Shown here: positions 17,571 to 26,244 of the stretch, piece by piece | Layout: each line of letters begins with the position of its first letter | How positions within the stretch are numbered: the first letter of the stretch is position 1 | Assembly (NCBI GenBank): GCA_934747775.1 | Contig: CAKVHA010000003.1 | Coordinates: 1 to 64,000 of the forward strand | Direction of reading: 5' to 3' | DNA: 64,000 nucleotides | Source of the DNA: an uncultured Clostridia bacterium | Lineage (GTDB): Bacteria; Bacillota; Clostridia; Christensenellales; UBA1242 | Position numbers and translations under genes: made by a program | Notes under the pieces: model-generated | What the model was told of the DNA's origin: nothing | Seen by the model: the letters and a program-made list of their open reading frames with translations, nothing else | The model's database searches: none

Positions 17571-18680
17571 TCACATCGTTTTTGTTTGTGAGTTTTGTTC
17601 GTTATTGATTGTTTTTATATAATGGTTTTTAATATAATCTACGCCAGTGTTAAGTATAACATCGCTTGTGCCTTCGTAGTCTTTTAGCGTAAGTGTTACT
17701 GGAATATCAGGTTTAACTGAACCCTTGTCGCCATTAAAAGTTTTGCTAAAATCCCAAAATCTTTTTGATGCTGAAAATGTTTTGTTTCCAACCTTTAAAG
17801 GGTAGTTATAACCATATGATGTTGCAGCACCGCCCGTTTCTTCGCCAATAATAGGGGCGTTAAAGTTTCGTTTAAAGCGTTCAACTGCAATGCGCCCGCT
17901 AGAAAATGTTTTGTTGTTAATTAAAACAACGCCTTTTAGATTATTTTCCTTTACAAAATTTTGAAACGGGTTTAAAACTTCCGAATTGCCGCCAGTATTA
18001 TTTCTAAGGTCTAAAATATATGTAAAAATGTTTTTGTTTTCAATATCTTTTTGCATATCGCTTACAACTTCAGCCATAGGATAATTTTTTCTCTCATTAA
18101 ACGAGCGAAACTTAAAATATAAAATATTTTCTGGCAGAATGCTGTAGTTATAAAATGGTGGTGGGGTAAGTTTTTCTAAATCTACACCCACATCAATAGT
18201 TTTTCCGTCAGTTGTTGTAACAGACAATTTACCGCTTTTATCGGTTGAGCCTATCATTTTGTGAATTGTCATATTAGATACGTTCATTGTTACTGATACT
18301 CTAAGCCAAGCATCTGTTTCATAACAACAAATTTCTTTTAGCATTAAATACATTTTTTTAGAGTCTATTTTGCCAAACTTTGCAATTTCATTAAATTTTC
18401 CGTTATCTCTTATGTAAAATTTATTGTTTAACAGTAAAATATATTTGTCTATAGGTTTGTAATCTATATTGTAAGTGGTGTGGGCATCTTTAAACAACGC
18501 AAAATTTTTTAACATTTCATAGTCAAATTGCATATCACTTAAATCATCAATGTTTTTAATGCTATTAATATGTTTTAAAACCGCATTTTTTTGTATATCG
18601 TGATGCAAATTTATGTGGTTTTCTTCCAATGCTTTTAATATTTCATTTAACAATTCACTGTTTTTCATTTTTGTTTCCAT
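17571..18680 (-). CDS. S41 family (tail-specific-protease-like) peptidase
   Basis: The 369-residue protein carries the S41 core: DAHT near residue 65, DLRNNTGGN at 234-242, a serine pair in FSSGR (Ser270/Ser271, candidate nucleophile) and GEETGG at 289-294. There is no signal peptide, membrane helix or visible PDZ domain, so it is probably cytosolic and may act on peptides rather than as a CtpA protease. On the minus strand TTGCAA-17-TATAAT (18687-18715) ends 6 bp before the ATG. No Shine-Dalgarno is present, so a leaderless mRNA is likely. A second ATG lies four codons in. The substrate is unknown. Confidence 0.8.
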   Translation of the reverse strand: METKMKNSELLNEILKALEENHINLHHDIQKNAVLKHINSIKNIDDLSDMQFDYEMLKNFALFKDAHTTYNIDYKPIDKYILLLNNKFYIRDNGKFNEIAKFGKIDSKKMYLMLKEICCYETDAWLRVSVTMNVSNMTIHKMIGSTDKSGKLSVTTTDGKTIDVGVDLEKLTPPPFYNYSILPENILYFKFRSFNERKNYPMAEVVSDMQKDIENKNIFTYILDLRNNTGGNSEVLNPFQNFVKENNLKGVVLINNKTFSSGRIAVERFKRNFNAPIIGEETGGAATSYGYNYPLKVGNKTFSASKRFWDFSKTFNGDKGSVKPDIPVTLTLKDYEGTSDVILNTGVDYIKNHYIKTINNEQNSQTKTM

Positions 18681-18686
18681 AATGTT

Positions 18687-18715
18687 ATTATATCATATCT
18701 AATGTTTTATTGCAA
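18687..18715 (-). promoter_or_regulatory. Leaderless promoter of the S41 peptidase gene
   Basis: TTGCAA (18710-18715), 17 bp, TATAAT (18687-18692). The ATG begins after exactly 6 bp, so the transcript should start at or beside the A of the ATG. Confidence 0.65.
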
Positions 18716-18749
18716 GTTTGTGTAGTTTTAATAAAATGGGTGTAAAAAA

Positions 18750-18993
18750 ATGCTTGTTTTGATGCAAATTATTTTTAGCGGGTTTGAGTATATTCCAGAT
18801 AATTTTAAAATTGAAAACTATGCGTGTGGAATTTGTGTATTTGGTTACACGTTCATTGCGATGTTTGTTGCGCTTCAAAATAAATACGCTGGGCGCAAAG
18901 GCAATTTATCCGCATATTATTTATATTATTTCTTATATGGTTTTGTTTTTAACAATAGCTTATACTGTTGAAATTATAAAAAAAATAACTTGA
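18750..18993 (+). pseudogene. Possible frameshifted remnant of a TraX-like membrane protein
   Basis: Two overlapping frames encode short hydrophobic peptides. Frame one has NKYAGRKGN followed by AYYLYYFLYGF, which recalls the Y-x-G-x-KG...YxFYxFYP end of TraX-type acyltransferases. The other frame continues with a hydrophobic segment ending IAYTVEIIKKIT. Neither has a ribosome site or promoter. The rest of the parent gene is absent. This is a resemblance only. Confidence 0.28.
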
Positions 18994-19138
18994 TTGTGTT
19001 TTAAGTCGTCAGCAAGCACGAAAATGTTTTTTTACTGTAGTAAATTAATCTAAGTTTATATTTATGTTTTTAAATTGGAACTAAGATAATTAATATATAA
19101 TTAGCGTAAATATTAAAATATTAGTAGCGACTTTTGAA
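18994..19138. other. AT-rich intergenic spacer
   Basis: I see no gene, tRNA or convincing hairpin between the remnant above and the tRNA-Trp terminator. Confidence 0.6.
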
Positions 19139-19168
19139 AAAAAAGCAACCTTTTTGGTTGCTTTTTTA
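19139..19168 (-). terminator. Terminator of tRNA-Trp
   Basis: The stem AAAAGCAACC/GGTTGCTTTT with a T5 loop and flanking T run lies just downstream of the tRNA on the minus strand. Confidence 0.85.
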
Positions 19169-19170
19169 AT

Positions 19171-19244
19171 TGGCAGGGGTGGAAGGAATCGAACCCTCCT
19201 CTGGAGTTTTGGAGACTCTCATTCTACCGATGAACTACACCCCT
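19171..19244 (-). tRNA. tRNA-Trp (CCA)
   Basis: A 74-nt cloverleaf with acceptor AGGGGTG/CACCCCT, discriminator G, encoded CCA and a CCA anticodon. It is monocistronic with its own promoter and terminator. Confidence 0.97.
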
Positions 19245-19261
19245 ATATTGATAACAAATTA

Positions 19262-19290
19262 ATTATATAGCAAATAGGGCAATTTGTCAA
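19262..19290 (-). promoter_or_regulatory. Consensus promoter of tRNA-Trp
   Basis: A perfect TTGACA (19285-19290), 17 bp, and a perfect TATAAT (19262-19267), the strongest promoter in the window. Confidence 0.93.
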
Positions 19291-19327
19291 TAAAATTAAG
19301 TAAATTATACAAACTAGCGTGTATTAT

Positions 19328-19356
19328 TTGCCATATTAAAAAATTTAAATTATAAT
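19328..19356 (+). promoter_or_regulatory. Leaderless promoter of rnhA
   Basis: TTGCCA (19328-19333), 17 bp, TATAAT (19351-19356), then 6 bp to the ATG. No Shine-Dalgarno is present. Confidence 0.65.
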
Positions 19357-19362
19357 AAAACT

Positions 19363-19803
19363 ATGAGAAAAATTACATTATATACCGACGGCTCGTGTAT
19401 TGGAAACCCAGGGCCAGGCGGCTATGCATACATATTAATATTTGGCGACCTAAAAAAAGAATTTAGCGGCTTTGAAGATAATACCACAAACAATAGAATG
19501 GAATTAACAGCGGTTATAAAGGGGTTGAATCAAATAAAGGAACCATGCGATGTTACCATTTACACCGATAGCGCATATGTTTTAAACGCCTTTGAGCAAG
19601 ATTGGATTACAAATTGGCAATTAAAAGGCTGGCGAACAGCGAACAAAAAAGACGTGCTAAATAAAGACCTTTGGTTACAGTTGTTGGACGCAATATCGCG
19701 CCATAAAGTAAGCTGGGTTAAGGTTAAGGGGCACGCGGACAACGACCTTAACAATAGGTGCGACATTTTGGCTCGCGGCGAAATTTTAAAACGCCAACAA
19801 TAG
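19363..19803 (+). CDS. rnhA: Ribonuclease HI
   Basis: The 146-residue protein has the four acidic active-site residues of RNase H1: Asp9 (YTDGS), Glu47 (NNRMELTA), Asp69 (YTDSAYV) and Asp134 (NNRCD), plus His124 in the flexible loop and a basic handle (TNWQLKGWRTANKK). It removes RNA from RNA-DNA hybrids. Length equals E. coli RnhA, with no hybrid-binding extension. The gene stands alone and its TATAAT is 6 bp from the ATG, predicting a leaderless mRNA. Confidence 0.96.
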   Translation: MRKITLYTDGSCIGNPGPGGYAYILIFGDLKKEFSGFEDNTTNNRMELTAVIKGLNQIKEPCDVTIYTDSAYVLNAFEQDWITNWQLKGWRTANKKDVLNKDLWLQLLDAISRHKVSWVKVKGHADNDLNNRCDILARGEILKRQQ

Positions 19804-19879
19804 CAGATCTTTATATTTAAGGTTACAACAATTTATTACTTTGTTAAATGAAACAATAAAAGAAATATAAATATTGTAA

Positions 19880-19914
19880 AAAAAACAACCATATGATTAT
19901 GGTTGCTTTTTTTG
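19880..19914. terminator. Bidirectional terminator between rnhA and the ABC exporter
   Basis: The stem CAACCATA/TATGGTTG with a 4-base loop is flanked by A and T runs. Confidence 0.8.
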
Positions 19915-22035
19915 TTAAAAATCGCGTTTGTTAAATGTTACTAAAGCTGTAATTAGTAAAACAATTGAAGTAACACCAGTTATTATTAAGCTAGAGTAAA
20001 TGGTTTGTGCCGATTGAACTGGGGTAGCAACAAATACCGATGCTTTGTTTGTAATGTTGCTAAGTAGTTCACCGCCAAAAAATCTAAATAAGCTTGTGTT
20101 TGTAAATGGCAAGTATGCGTAAATTATTGAAGAAGGCAAGAACGCACCAACAATTACTGCACCAACATAAATTAAAAATGAGGTTGTAATTGCACCAATG
20201 TATGACCTAAACAATACTGCAACAGTTAATGACAATATTAAGTAAAAAATAATATCTAAAACACAAGAAACAAAGAAGATTAATAGTAGTAAAACAGGAT
20301 TTATTAAAAATGTTGATGTTGCGTTAAATGTTACTAAAACATTAGTAAGGGCAGGCATTCCAAATTTAATTGCACCAAAAGTAAATGAAATAACAACTGC
20401 AAGTAATAAGAAGATTACAGAGAAAAACAGTGTAGCAAGCATTTTACCAATTAGTATTTTGCTTCTGTTGTAAGGTCTTATTAACAATAGTTTAATTGTT
20501 CCATTTTCGGTTTCGCTAGTAATTAAACCAGCTATCATCATAATGGTGAAGAATACAATTAAAATTGTGCAAATTTTTAGAGTTATATAAATACAATCGA
20601 ATGCGGATTGTTTGTAGTCGCTTGTGTTTTCAAAACTAAATGTTTGTAGAGTAGTGTTGTCATAAACATTGTTATTAATTTGATATTCATTTCTAGAAAT
20701 GTTTTGGTTGTTTTCATACGAATTGAATGAACTAATATTTTCTAGCGAAGTTTTTCCGTCACGAATATCATTTACAGAAACTTTGGCTGAAAGTTGTTTT
20801 AGTGTAAGTTGTTTTACAAGGTTGTTGTAAGTTGTTCCTAAAAGTTTGTAACTTGTCATAAAGGTTGCAATTTTAGATGTTTCTGTACTATCTTTTTCTT
20901 TTGTAACATCGTCTTCAATTAACACCCTGTTTTTATTTACTTGTTCGGTAATTTTGTTAAATCTTTCAATTAGGGGCTTGTCGACGTCCAAAAATTTTAG
21001 AGTTTTTAAATAATTATTAAACTTTTCTGGATAGTTGTTTTTCTTTAACAATTCAGCAACGTTTTGTTTTCCCACTTGGGTGAATACTTTATTTTCCATT
21101 CCAGATTCAATGTCTACAATAAGACTGTCATAATTGTTTGTAAATTCTTTATTCGCCTTTTTTGTTGTGAAAATTAGTAAGTCGTCATTTGTAAATATTA
21201 GGTCAACTGTATCCTTAAATTTCTTTGAAAGCTCACTATATTTTTTAATTTGATTTGTGCTAGTGGTTTGTGTTTCGCTTGTTTGGCTTTCACCTTTAAC
21301 CGATTTTATAAATTTGTCTTGGGTTGTTTGAATTGTTTTTACCATATCTTGCAAGATGGTGTAAAACATATTTTTTCCATAATTGCAAAAATGTTTTAAA
21401 AGGTCGTTAATTTCATTTGTTGTTATGTAATTAATGTATTCTTCTGCGTTGGTTACTTCTATTAGTTTGTTGTAATCGCTTTCAAATTTTAAATAGTTGT
21501 AGCTTTGGTTTGTATCAATGTAGTGGGTTTTGTAATACAAACTACCGTCTACATTTGTGGTTTGAAGTAGTGTTTTGTAGCAATTAAAATCGTTGAATTT
21601 ATCAACATCAGCAAACGTTGTAAGAATTCTGTTTAAGTTTGTATTACAATCTGTTATTAACAGTTCTGCAGATTTTTTAGATGGGTTGGCATAATTTTGA
21701 AGACTATTAAATGCACTAATATAATCGTTGTAGGCACTATCAAGTTCGGTGTTTCTATCGTAAATAATTTTGTATAAATTTATTTTCTTTTCTGTTGTGT
21801 TGTAAATTTCATCAAACTTGGTTTTTGATGTGTCTCCACTGCCGTGAAATGCGGCATAATAACCAGCAGCATTATCGGCGTTTACTTTAATTGTTTGACT
21901 TGTTCGAACATTAGGCTTGTAAAAGATTAATGTTAAAGTTGCCGTAAGCGCCAAAACAAAAGCCATTATGTAAACAATGGGTTTTTTAAATATTTTTATA
22001 AACTCCGCGTGTGTAATTTTAAATACACCTTTCAT
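19915..22035 (-). CDS. ABC-2 type transporter permease with a large extracytoplasmic domain
   Basis: The 706-residue protein has one membrane helix near residues 18-40, then about 440 mostly hydrophilic residues that should lie outside the cell. A bundle of about six helices follows (about 490-700) with ABC-2 features such as MMIAGLITSETENGTIKLLLIRP. It is the membrane partner of the ATPase encoded 12 bp upstream. The layout resembles bacitracin/lantibiotic-type or YhgE-like exporters, but the substrate cannot be told. The ATG is preceded by a GGAGAAAT site. Confidence 0.85.
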   Translation of the reverse strand: MKGVFKITHAEFIKIFKKPIVYIMAFVLALTATLTLIFYKPNVRTSQTIKVNADNAAGYYAAFHGSGDTSKTKFDEIYNTTEKKINLYKIIYDRNTELDSAYNDYISAFNSLQNYANPSKKSAELLITDCNTNLNRILTTFADVDKFNDFNCYKTLLQTTNVDGSLYYKTHYIDTNQSYNYLKFESDYNKLIEVTNAEEYINYITTNEINDLLKHFCNYGKNMFYTILQDMVKTIQTTQDKFIKSVKGESQTSETQTTSTNQIKKYSELSKKFKDTVDLIFTNDDLLIFTTKKANKEFTNNYDSLIVDIESGMENKVFTQVGKQNVAELLKKNNYPEKFNNYLKTLKFLDVDKPLIERFNKITEQVNKNRVLIEDDVTKEKDSTETSKIATFMTSYKLLGTTYNNLVKQLTLKQLSAKVSVNDIRDGKTSLENISSFNSYENNQNISRNEYQINNNVYDNTTLQTFSFENTSDYKQSAFDCIYITLKICTILIVFFTIMMIAGLITSETENGTIKLLLIRPYNRSKILIGKMLATLFFSVIFLLLAVVISFTFGAIKFGMPALTNVLVTFNATSTFLINPVLLLLIFFVSCVLDIIFYLILSLTVAVLFRSYIGAITTSFLIYVGAVIVGAFLPSSIIYAYLPFTNTSLFRFFGGELLSNITNKASVFVATPVQSAQTIYSSLIITGVTSIVLLITALVTFNKRDF

Positions 22036-22047
22036 ATTATTTCTCCA

Positions 22048-23022
22048 CTAAAAAATGTTAAGTTTTCCTAAATTCTTCTTTCTAATAATTTCAGTAAATA
22101 TCTCTTCAAGAGATTTTGTTACGGTTTCAATTCCAAAAATGGAAACTTTATATTTAGTAAGCACTTCAGTTATTTTTGGAACATCTTTTTCGGTTGTGTG
22201 AACAATAATGCTATCGCCAGCAACTTCGGCTTTTAATCTAAGTTCGTTTATAACAATCTTTCCAGCAAAATTTGGGACATCAACTTTAACTTTAATTTTC
22301 TTGTCGTTTTCCATTCCTTCTTTTAACTGGTGAAGAGATTTTATTTCTACAATTTTTCCGTTGTTTATAATTCCTACGGTATCACAAAGTTGTTCCATTT
22401 CGGCAAGCATATGGCTGGAAATAAAAATCGCAATTTTCTTTTTATGCGCAAGCATTTTTAGAAAATCTCTCATCTCTTTAACGCCGCTTGGGTCAAGACC
22501 GCTAAGCGGTTCGTCCAAGACCAAAAGCTTAGGATTGTGTAAAAGGGCTTGGCAAATGCCTAGTCTTTGTTTCATACCAAGCGAGTATGTTCCAACTTTA
22601 TCTTTAAGCCTGTCTTGTAAACCCACAACGCGAGCATAAGCTAAAATATCCGACTTAGAAATGTTTGAGTAAAGACTTGCATAATATTTTAAATTGTCGT
22701 AAGCAGACATATAACTATACATAATAGGGGTTTCAATTAAACCACCAATATACTTATTTGCTTCTTCGTGATTTTTAATAGGTTTGCCACAAACAAAAAT
22801 TTGACCTTTTGTAATTTTAGATAAACCGCAAATCATTTTCATTGTTGTAGATTTGCCAGCGCCATTTGGGCCTAAAAAGCCGAATATTTCGCCTTCGTGT
22901 ATTTTAAACGAAACGTTGTTAACGGCAATTCGGCTTCCAAATGCTTTAGTTACATTTTTAAGTTCTAAAACAGTTACGGCTGGTTTTATCACGGCAGCCT
23001 TTGGTGTAGTATTGTTTTCCAA
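22048..23022 (-). CDS. ABC transporter ATP-binding protein (ABC-2 exporter)
   Basis: A 324-residue ATPase with Walker A GPNGAGKST (51-59), signature YSLGMKQRLGI, Walker B LLVLDEPLSGLDP, and a C-terminal extension of the kind seen in drug and lantibiotic exporters (ETVTKSLEEIFTEII). Translation starts at a TTG (23020-23022) behind AAGGA; the only nearby ATG is followed at once by a stop. An Ala/Pro-rich leader of about 15 residues precedes the usual start of the fold. Co-transcribed with the permease. Confidence 0.9.
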   Translation of the reverse strand: MENNTTPKAAVIKPAVTVLELKNVTKAFGSRIAVNNVSFKIHEGEIFGFLGPNGAGKSTTMKMICGLSKITKGQIFVCGKPIKNHEEANKYIGGLIETPIMYSYMSAYDNLKYYASLYSNISKSDILAYARVVGLQDRLKDKVGTYSLGMKQRLGICQALLHNPKLLVLDEPLSGLDPSGVKEMRDFLKMLAHKKKIAIFISSHMLAEMEQLCDTVGIINNGKIVEIKSLHQLKEGMENDKKIKVKVDVPNFAGKIVINELRLKAEVAGDSIIVHTTEKDVPKITEVLTKYKVSIFGIETVTKSLEEIFTEIIRKKNLGKLNIF

Positions 23023-23139
23023 AGTTCACATTTCCTTATTATAATTATAAAATATTTTAGCATATGCAAAATCATTTGTAAAGTCATTATCTTATATTAT
23101 AAATAATATAATATTACAAAAAGTAAGGATAATTAAATT

Positions 23140-24021
23140 ATGTCTTTTAAGAAAATATTCTGTTTGATTATAAATATATTATGCTCAATAATAATTGTTT
23201 TACCTTTGTTTTTGTCAAAAATAGGGTATAACACGCTGCTTATTGTAACACTTACAAGCCTAACCACACTTTGCACAGTATTTGCAATTGCTTTTGTAAA
23301 ATTTAAAAATATAAAAGGTGCAAAAATTACTATAATTTGTAATGTAATTATGGCGCTAATTTTTACACTATATCACATTTTAAACATTTACAATATGTTG
23401 TACATTTTTAAATCTATAAACAATTTTAGACACTTTATCGTTGGTACTGGGTCGAAAGGAATATTAATATACATTTTAATACAAGCAGTTCAGGTGGTTA
23501 TTTTGCCAGTGCCAGCCACTATTATAGCTTTGGCTGGTGCAATTATTTACGGTCCATTTTGGGGGAGTGTATATTGTTCGCTGGGTGTACTAATTGGTTC
23601 GTTTGTTGCGTTTTGGTTAGGTAGATCACTAGGTTTTAAGTTAGTAGTTTGGGTAGCTGGAAAAGAAAATGCATTAAAGTATGCAAACCTTATAAATAAC
23701 AACGGAAAAATATTTTTAGGTTTAGCATTTTTGTTGCCATTTTTTCCAGACGATATTTTGTGTTACATTGCAGGAATTACAACAATGTCGTTTAAATACT
23801 TTTTTATAGTTGCAACATTATGTCGTCCAATTGCGGTTGTTTTTATGTGTTATTTTGGCGGTGGATATATTATTCCTTTTTCTGGTTGGGGAATATATGT
23901 GTGGATGGTTATTGCAATAGTGATGAGTGTGGTGGTGTATCTTACATATAAATATCAATCACGGCTGGAAGGTTGGGTTATAAGTAAGTTTAGCAAAAAG
24001 AAAAACAAACAGCAAAATTAA
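23140..24021 (+). CDS. VTT/TVP38 (DedA-superfamily) membrane protein
   Basis: The 293-residue polytopic protein has about eight hydrophobic segments. The VTT core is visible in GAIIYGPFWGSVYCSLGVLIG, FVAFWLGRSLG and FLLPFFPDDILCYIAGITTMS. Members of this superfamily move or recycle lipids such as undecaprenyl phosphate or phosphatidyl lipids; which one applies here is unknown. It has a basic C-terminal tail. An AAGGA site precedes the ATG. It is divergent from the ABC operon. Confidence 0.85.
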   Translation: MSFKKIFCLIINILCSIIIVLPLFLSKIGYNTLLIVTLTSLTTLCTVFAIAFVKFKNIKGAKITIICNVIMALIFTLYHILNIYNMLYIFKSINNFRHFIVGTGSKGILIYILIQAVQVVILPVPATIIALAGAIIYGPFWGSVYCSLGVLIGSFVAFWLGRSLGFKLVVWVAGKENALKYANLINNNGKIFLGLAFLLPFFPDDILCYIAGITTMSFKYFFIVATLCRPIAVVFMCYFGGGYIIPFSGWGIYVWMVIAIVMSVVVYLTYKYQSRLEGWVISKFSKKKNKQQN

Positions 24022-24026
24022 AGAAA

Positions 24027-24062
24027 AAGTTGTGTAACAATAAAGTTGCACAACTTATTTTA
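24027..24062. terminator. Bidirectional terminator
   Basis: The 12-bp stem AAGTTGTGTAAC/GTTGCACAACTT with a 6-base loop lies between the convergent VTT and PadR genes. Confidence 0.8.
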
Positions 24063-26060
24063 TTAATATAATTTTTTACTTTGAGTAATAATTTTATAGA
24101 TGATTGGACCAAATACAAAATTTAGTGCAAGTATTATAGGAACAACTAGAGTAGGGATGTAGTACTTAATGTTGTCCATATCCATTCCCGCAAAGGTGTT
24201 TATTGCATATGATAAAATTACAACAATAAAGAATGATAACACTCCAAACATTAACATATAACCAAGCTTAAACGTGTTTGTAGCTTGCTTATTTGGGCTA
24301 ATAAACACTGGAATACAATAAAACAATGTAACTAATGCGATAACAACATAAGACACTTGGAACACCCAATATTGTTTGTCCATTAACACGCCTTTGTTTT
24401 TAAAGGTGACTAGCATAATTGTAATTTGCAACAACATAAACACTAGCATTGTAAGTCCAAATACAAATTTAGCTTTATTTACAAGTAAATATTTGTTATC
24501 AGATTTTTTGTTTTTTTCGCTTGTGTAAATTTTTACGTTATAATCAGAATTGTAACCGTCATCAGAAATATTTTCATAAGTTGTTTCGTTTTCAATTTCT
24601 TCGCTGCTATTTTCATATGTTTCAACATTATGGTCGGCAGGGTAGAAGTATTCTTGCTCGGTAGTGGAAACTGCTGATTGAGCATAATGGTTTTCTTCAA
24701 CTTCGTTGTCGGCATCATATAATCCACCCAAAACTTTTTTGTAATCAACCTTAGGAACATCCTCTTTTTCTTCTTTAGCAGGAGCAGACTCTTTATTTGA
24801 TGTAAGTTCCTTTGTGCGATTTTCAAATTTTTCCATAAAGCTTGTTGTACGCTTTTCACGCTCTTCATCGCTAAGTTCGTCAAGTTGAATGGAGTTTTTG
24901 GTTTTAACGGGTTTGCTAGAAACTTTATCGAATATTGAATTTGCATTTGACCTAACAACAACGTTGTCATAAATTTTATTGTTAACAACCCTTTTATTTT
25001 CGTCAGGATAGTACATTTTTGTTATACCATCTTTATCGGTATAAATTCTTGGTTTATCTTCTAATTCGGTTTTGTTTTCTTTTTCGTTAAGTGTTTGCTT
25101 TATGTAATAGCTATCTTGTTCGTCATTTGGGTCAGAATATAAAATGTCGTCTAAAGCGTTGTCGGACACAGAATCTTCTTTTGTTGTAATATCATTGTAA
25201 GCATTGTTGGTTTGATTTATAATTTCATAAGTTTTTTGTGGTTTGGTGTTTTCTTCCGTTTCCGCTTTTGCATCTTCTTCAATTTCATTTTCTTCAACAT
25301 CATCTATTTGAGCGTGTTGTGATATTTTATTTAACTCGTCTGTAATAGGTGTACGGTTTCTAAATTCGTGGTCAACAGGTGTTTCGTTTTTAATTTCTTG
25401 TTCTAGCTGATCCTTTTCAAGTTCTTTCTCGTCGTAAATTTCTTCGTCTTGATTTTTTGTTTCATAGAGCTCGTTTAGAAGTTCATCTTTTTCGTTTCCT
25501 TCTTCTTTTAACAACTCATTAATTTTATCATCGACATTGTACTTGTATTGCGCGTAATCTGTTGTGGTGTCAGGGGTGTCTAATTCATAACCAGTTTCTT
25601 CACTTTCATCTTCGTTATAAATTGTGTCTTCAAGATACTCGTCGTTTTGTTGTTCTCCTAAAAACTTTTTGCTATCAAATTTGCTAAACTCTTCGTTTTC
25701 GTTTTGCTCGTCTACAATATCATCTTCTTCATTATCTAGGTCGTCAATTTCGTCGTCAGTCACACCTTCTTTTAAAATGTTTCGCTTGTAGTACTCTAAG
25801 CCTTCGTCAGTAAGAGAGTAGTAGTGACGTTTTCCGCCAATGTCGCTATCAGCCCAAGAAGACTTAACATAATTTTTTGCTTCAAATCTTTTTAAGCTAC
25901 TATATAAAGAAGGTTGTTTAAGTTTAATTTTTCCGTTGGTTTTTTCTTCAACTTCTCTAATAATCTCGTAGCCATATTTTTCGCCCGAGTACAAACTCTC
26001 CAAAATTATATTATTAACAGCACCTCTAAGTTGGGTGGAGTTTTTCTTTTTGGCAGCCAT
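24063..26060 (-). CDS. Membrane-anchored PadR-family regulator with a long acidic linker
   Basis: Residues 1-95 form a PadR winged helix (ILESLYSGEKYGYEIIREVE, then QPSLYSSLKRFEAKNYV, then RHYYSLTDEG). About 430 acidic, probably disordered residues follow. Residues about 525-665 hold four membrane helices. No PadR C-terminal dimer domain is seen. The fusion suggests a regulator held at the inner face of the membrane, perhaps sensing membrane or envelope state. GGGAG precedes the ATG. The promoter is TTGACT-17-TATTAT at 26105-26133, with a TACTATGCAAA copy 6 bp beyond the -35 and two more before the divergent gene. That layout suits autoregulation, which is an inference. Confidence 0.85.
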   Translation of the reverse strand: MAAKKKNSTQLRGAVNNIILESLYSGEKYGYEIIREVEEKTNGKIKLKQPSLYSSLKRFEAKNYVKSSWADSDIGGKRHYYSLTDEGLEYYKRNILKEGVTDDEIDDLDNEEDDIVDEQNENEEFSKFDSKKFLGEQQNDEYLEDTIYNEDESEETGYELDTPDTTTDYAQYKYNVDDKINELLKEEGNEKDELLNELYETKNQDEEIYDEKELEKDQLEQEIKNETPVDHEFRNRTPITDELNKISQHAQIDDVEENEIEEDAKAETEENTKPQKTYEIINQTNNAYNDITTKEDSVSDNALDDILYSDPNDEQDSYYIKQTLNEKENKTELEDKPRIYTDKDGITKMYYPDENKRVVNNKIYDNVVVRSNANSIFDKVSSKPVKTKNSIQLDELSDEEREKRTTSFMEKFENRTKELTSNKESAPAKEEKEDVPKVDYKKVLGGLYDADNEVEENHYAQSAVSTTEQEYFYPADHNVETYENSSEEIENETTYENISDDGYNSDYNVKIYTSEKNKKSDNKYLLVNKAKFVFGLTMLVFMLLQITIMLVTFKNKGVLMDKQYWVFQVSYVVIALVTLFYCIPVFISPNKQATNTFKLGYMLMFGVLSFFIVVILSYAINTFAGMDMDNIKYYIPTLVVPIILALNFVFGPIIYKIITQSKKLY

Positions 26061-26104
26061 ATTTTTTCTCCCTTATTTTACTAAAAATTTATAACTTCAT
26101 TTTT

Positions 26105-26133
26105 ATAATATATTTTTTTACAAATTAAGTCAA
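26105..26133 (-). promoter_or_regulatory. Promoter of the membrane PadR gene
   Basis: On the minus strand TTGACT (26128-26133), 17 bp, TATTAT (26105-26110). A TACTATGCAAA motif lies at 26140-26150, directly upstream of the -35. Confidence 0.7.
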
Positions 26134-26139
26134 ATAAAA

Positions 26140-26233
26140 TACTATGCAAACTCTAATTTTTTAGTACTATGCAAAAGTAATTTTATCATTTTATTAGGCG
26201 ATTATTTTAATATTTGCTATAATACTATGCAAA
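26140..26233 (+). repeat. Three direct copies of an 11-bp motif (TACTATGCAAA) between divergent genes
   Basis: Exact copies lie at 26140-26150, 26165-26175 and 26223-26233, all in the same orientation. The first abuts the PadR promoter. The third begins at the last base of the extended -10 (TGCTATAAT, 26215-26223) of the YgjP-like gene and covers its likely transcript start. This is the layout of an operator array. Confidence 0.7.
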
Positions 26234-26244
26234 GGGGAATTGTT

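Noticed and set aside
24533..24988. A 151-codon frame within the PadR fusion gene on the same strand
   Set aside because: It is an out-of-frame shadow of the acidic linker, rich in Lys and Leu, without a ribosome site.
26140..26233. The motif as a chromosomal dif site
   Set aside because: A dif site needs two inverted 11-bp arms about 6 bp apart. The copies here are direct and 14 bp or more apart, with no matching left arm.
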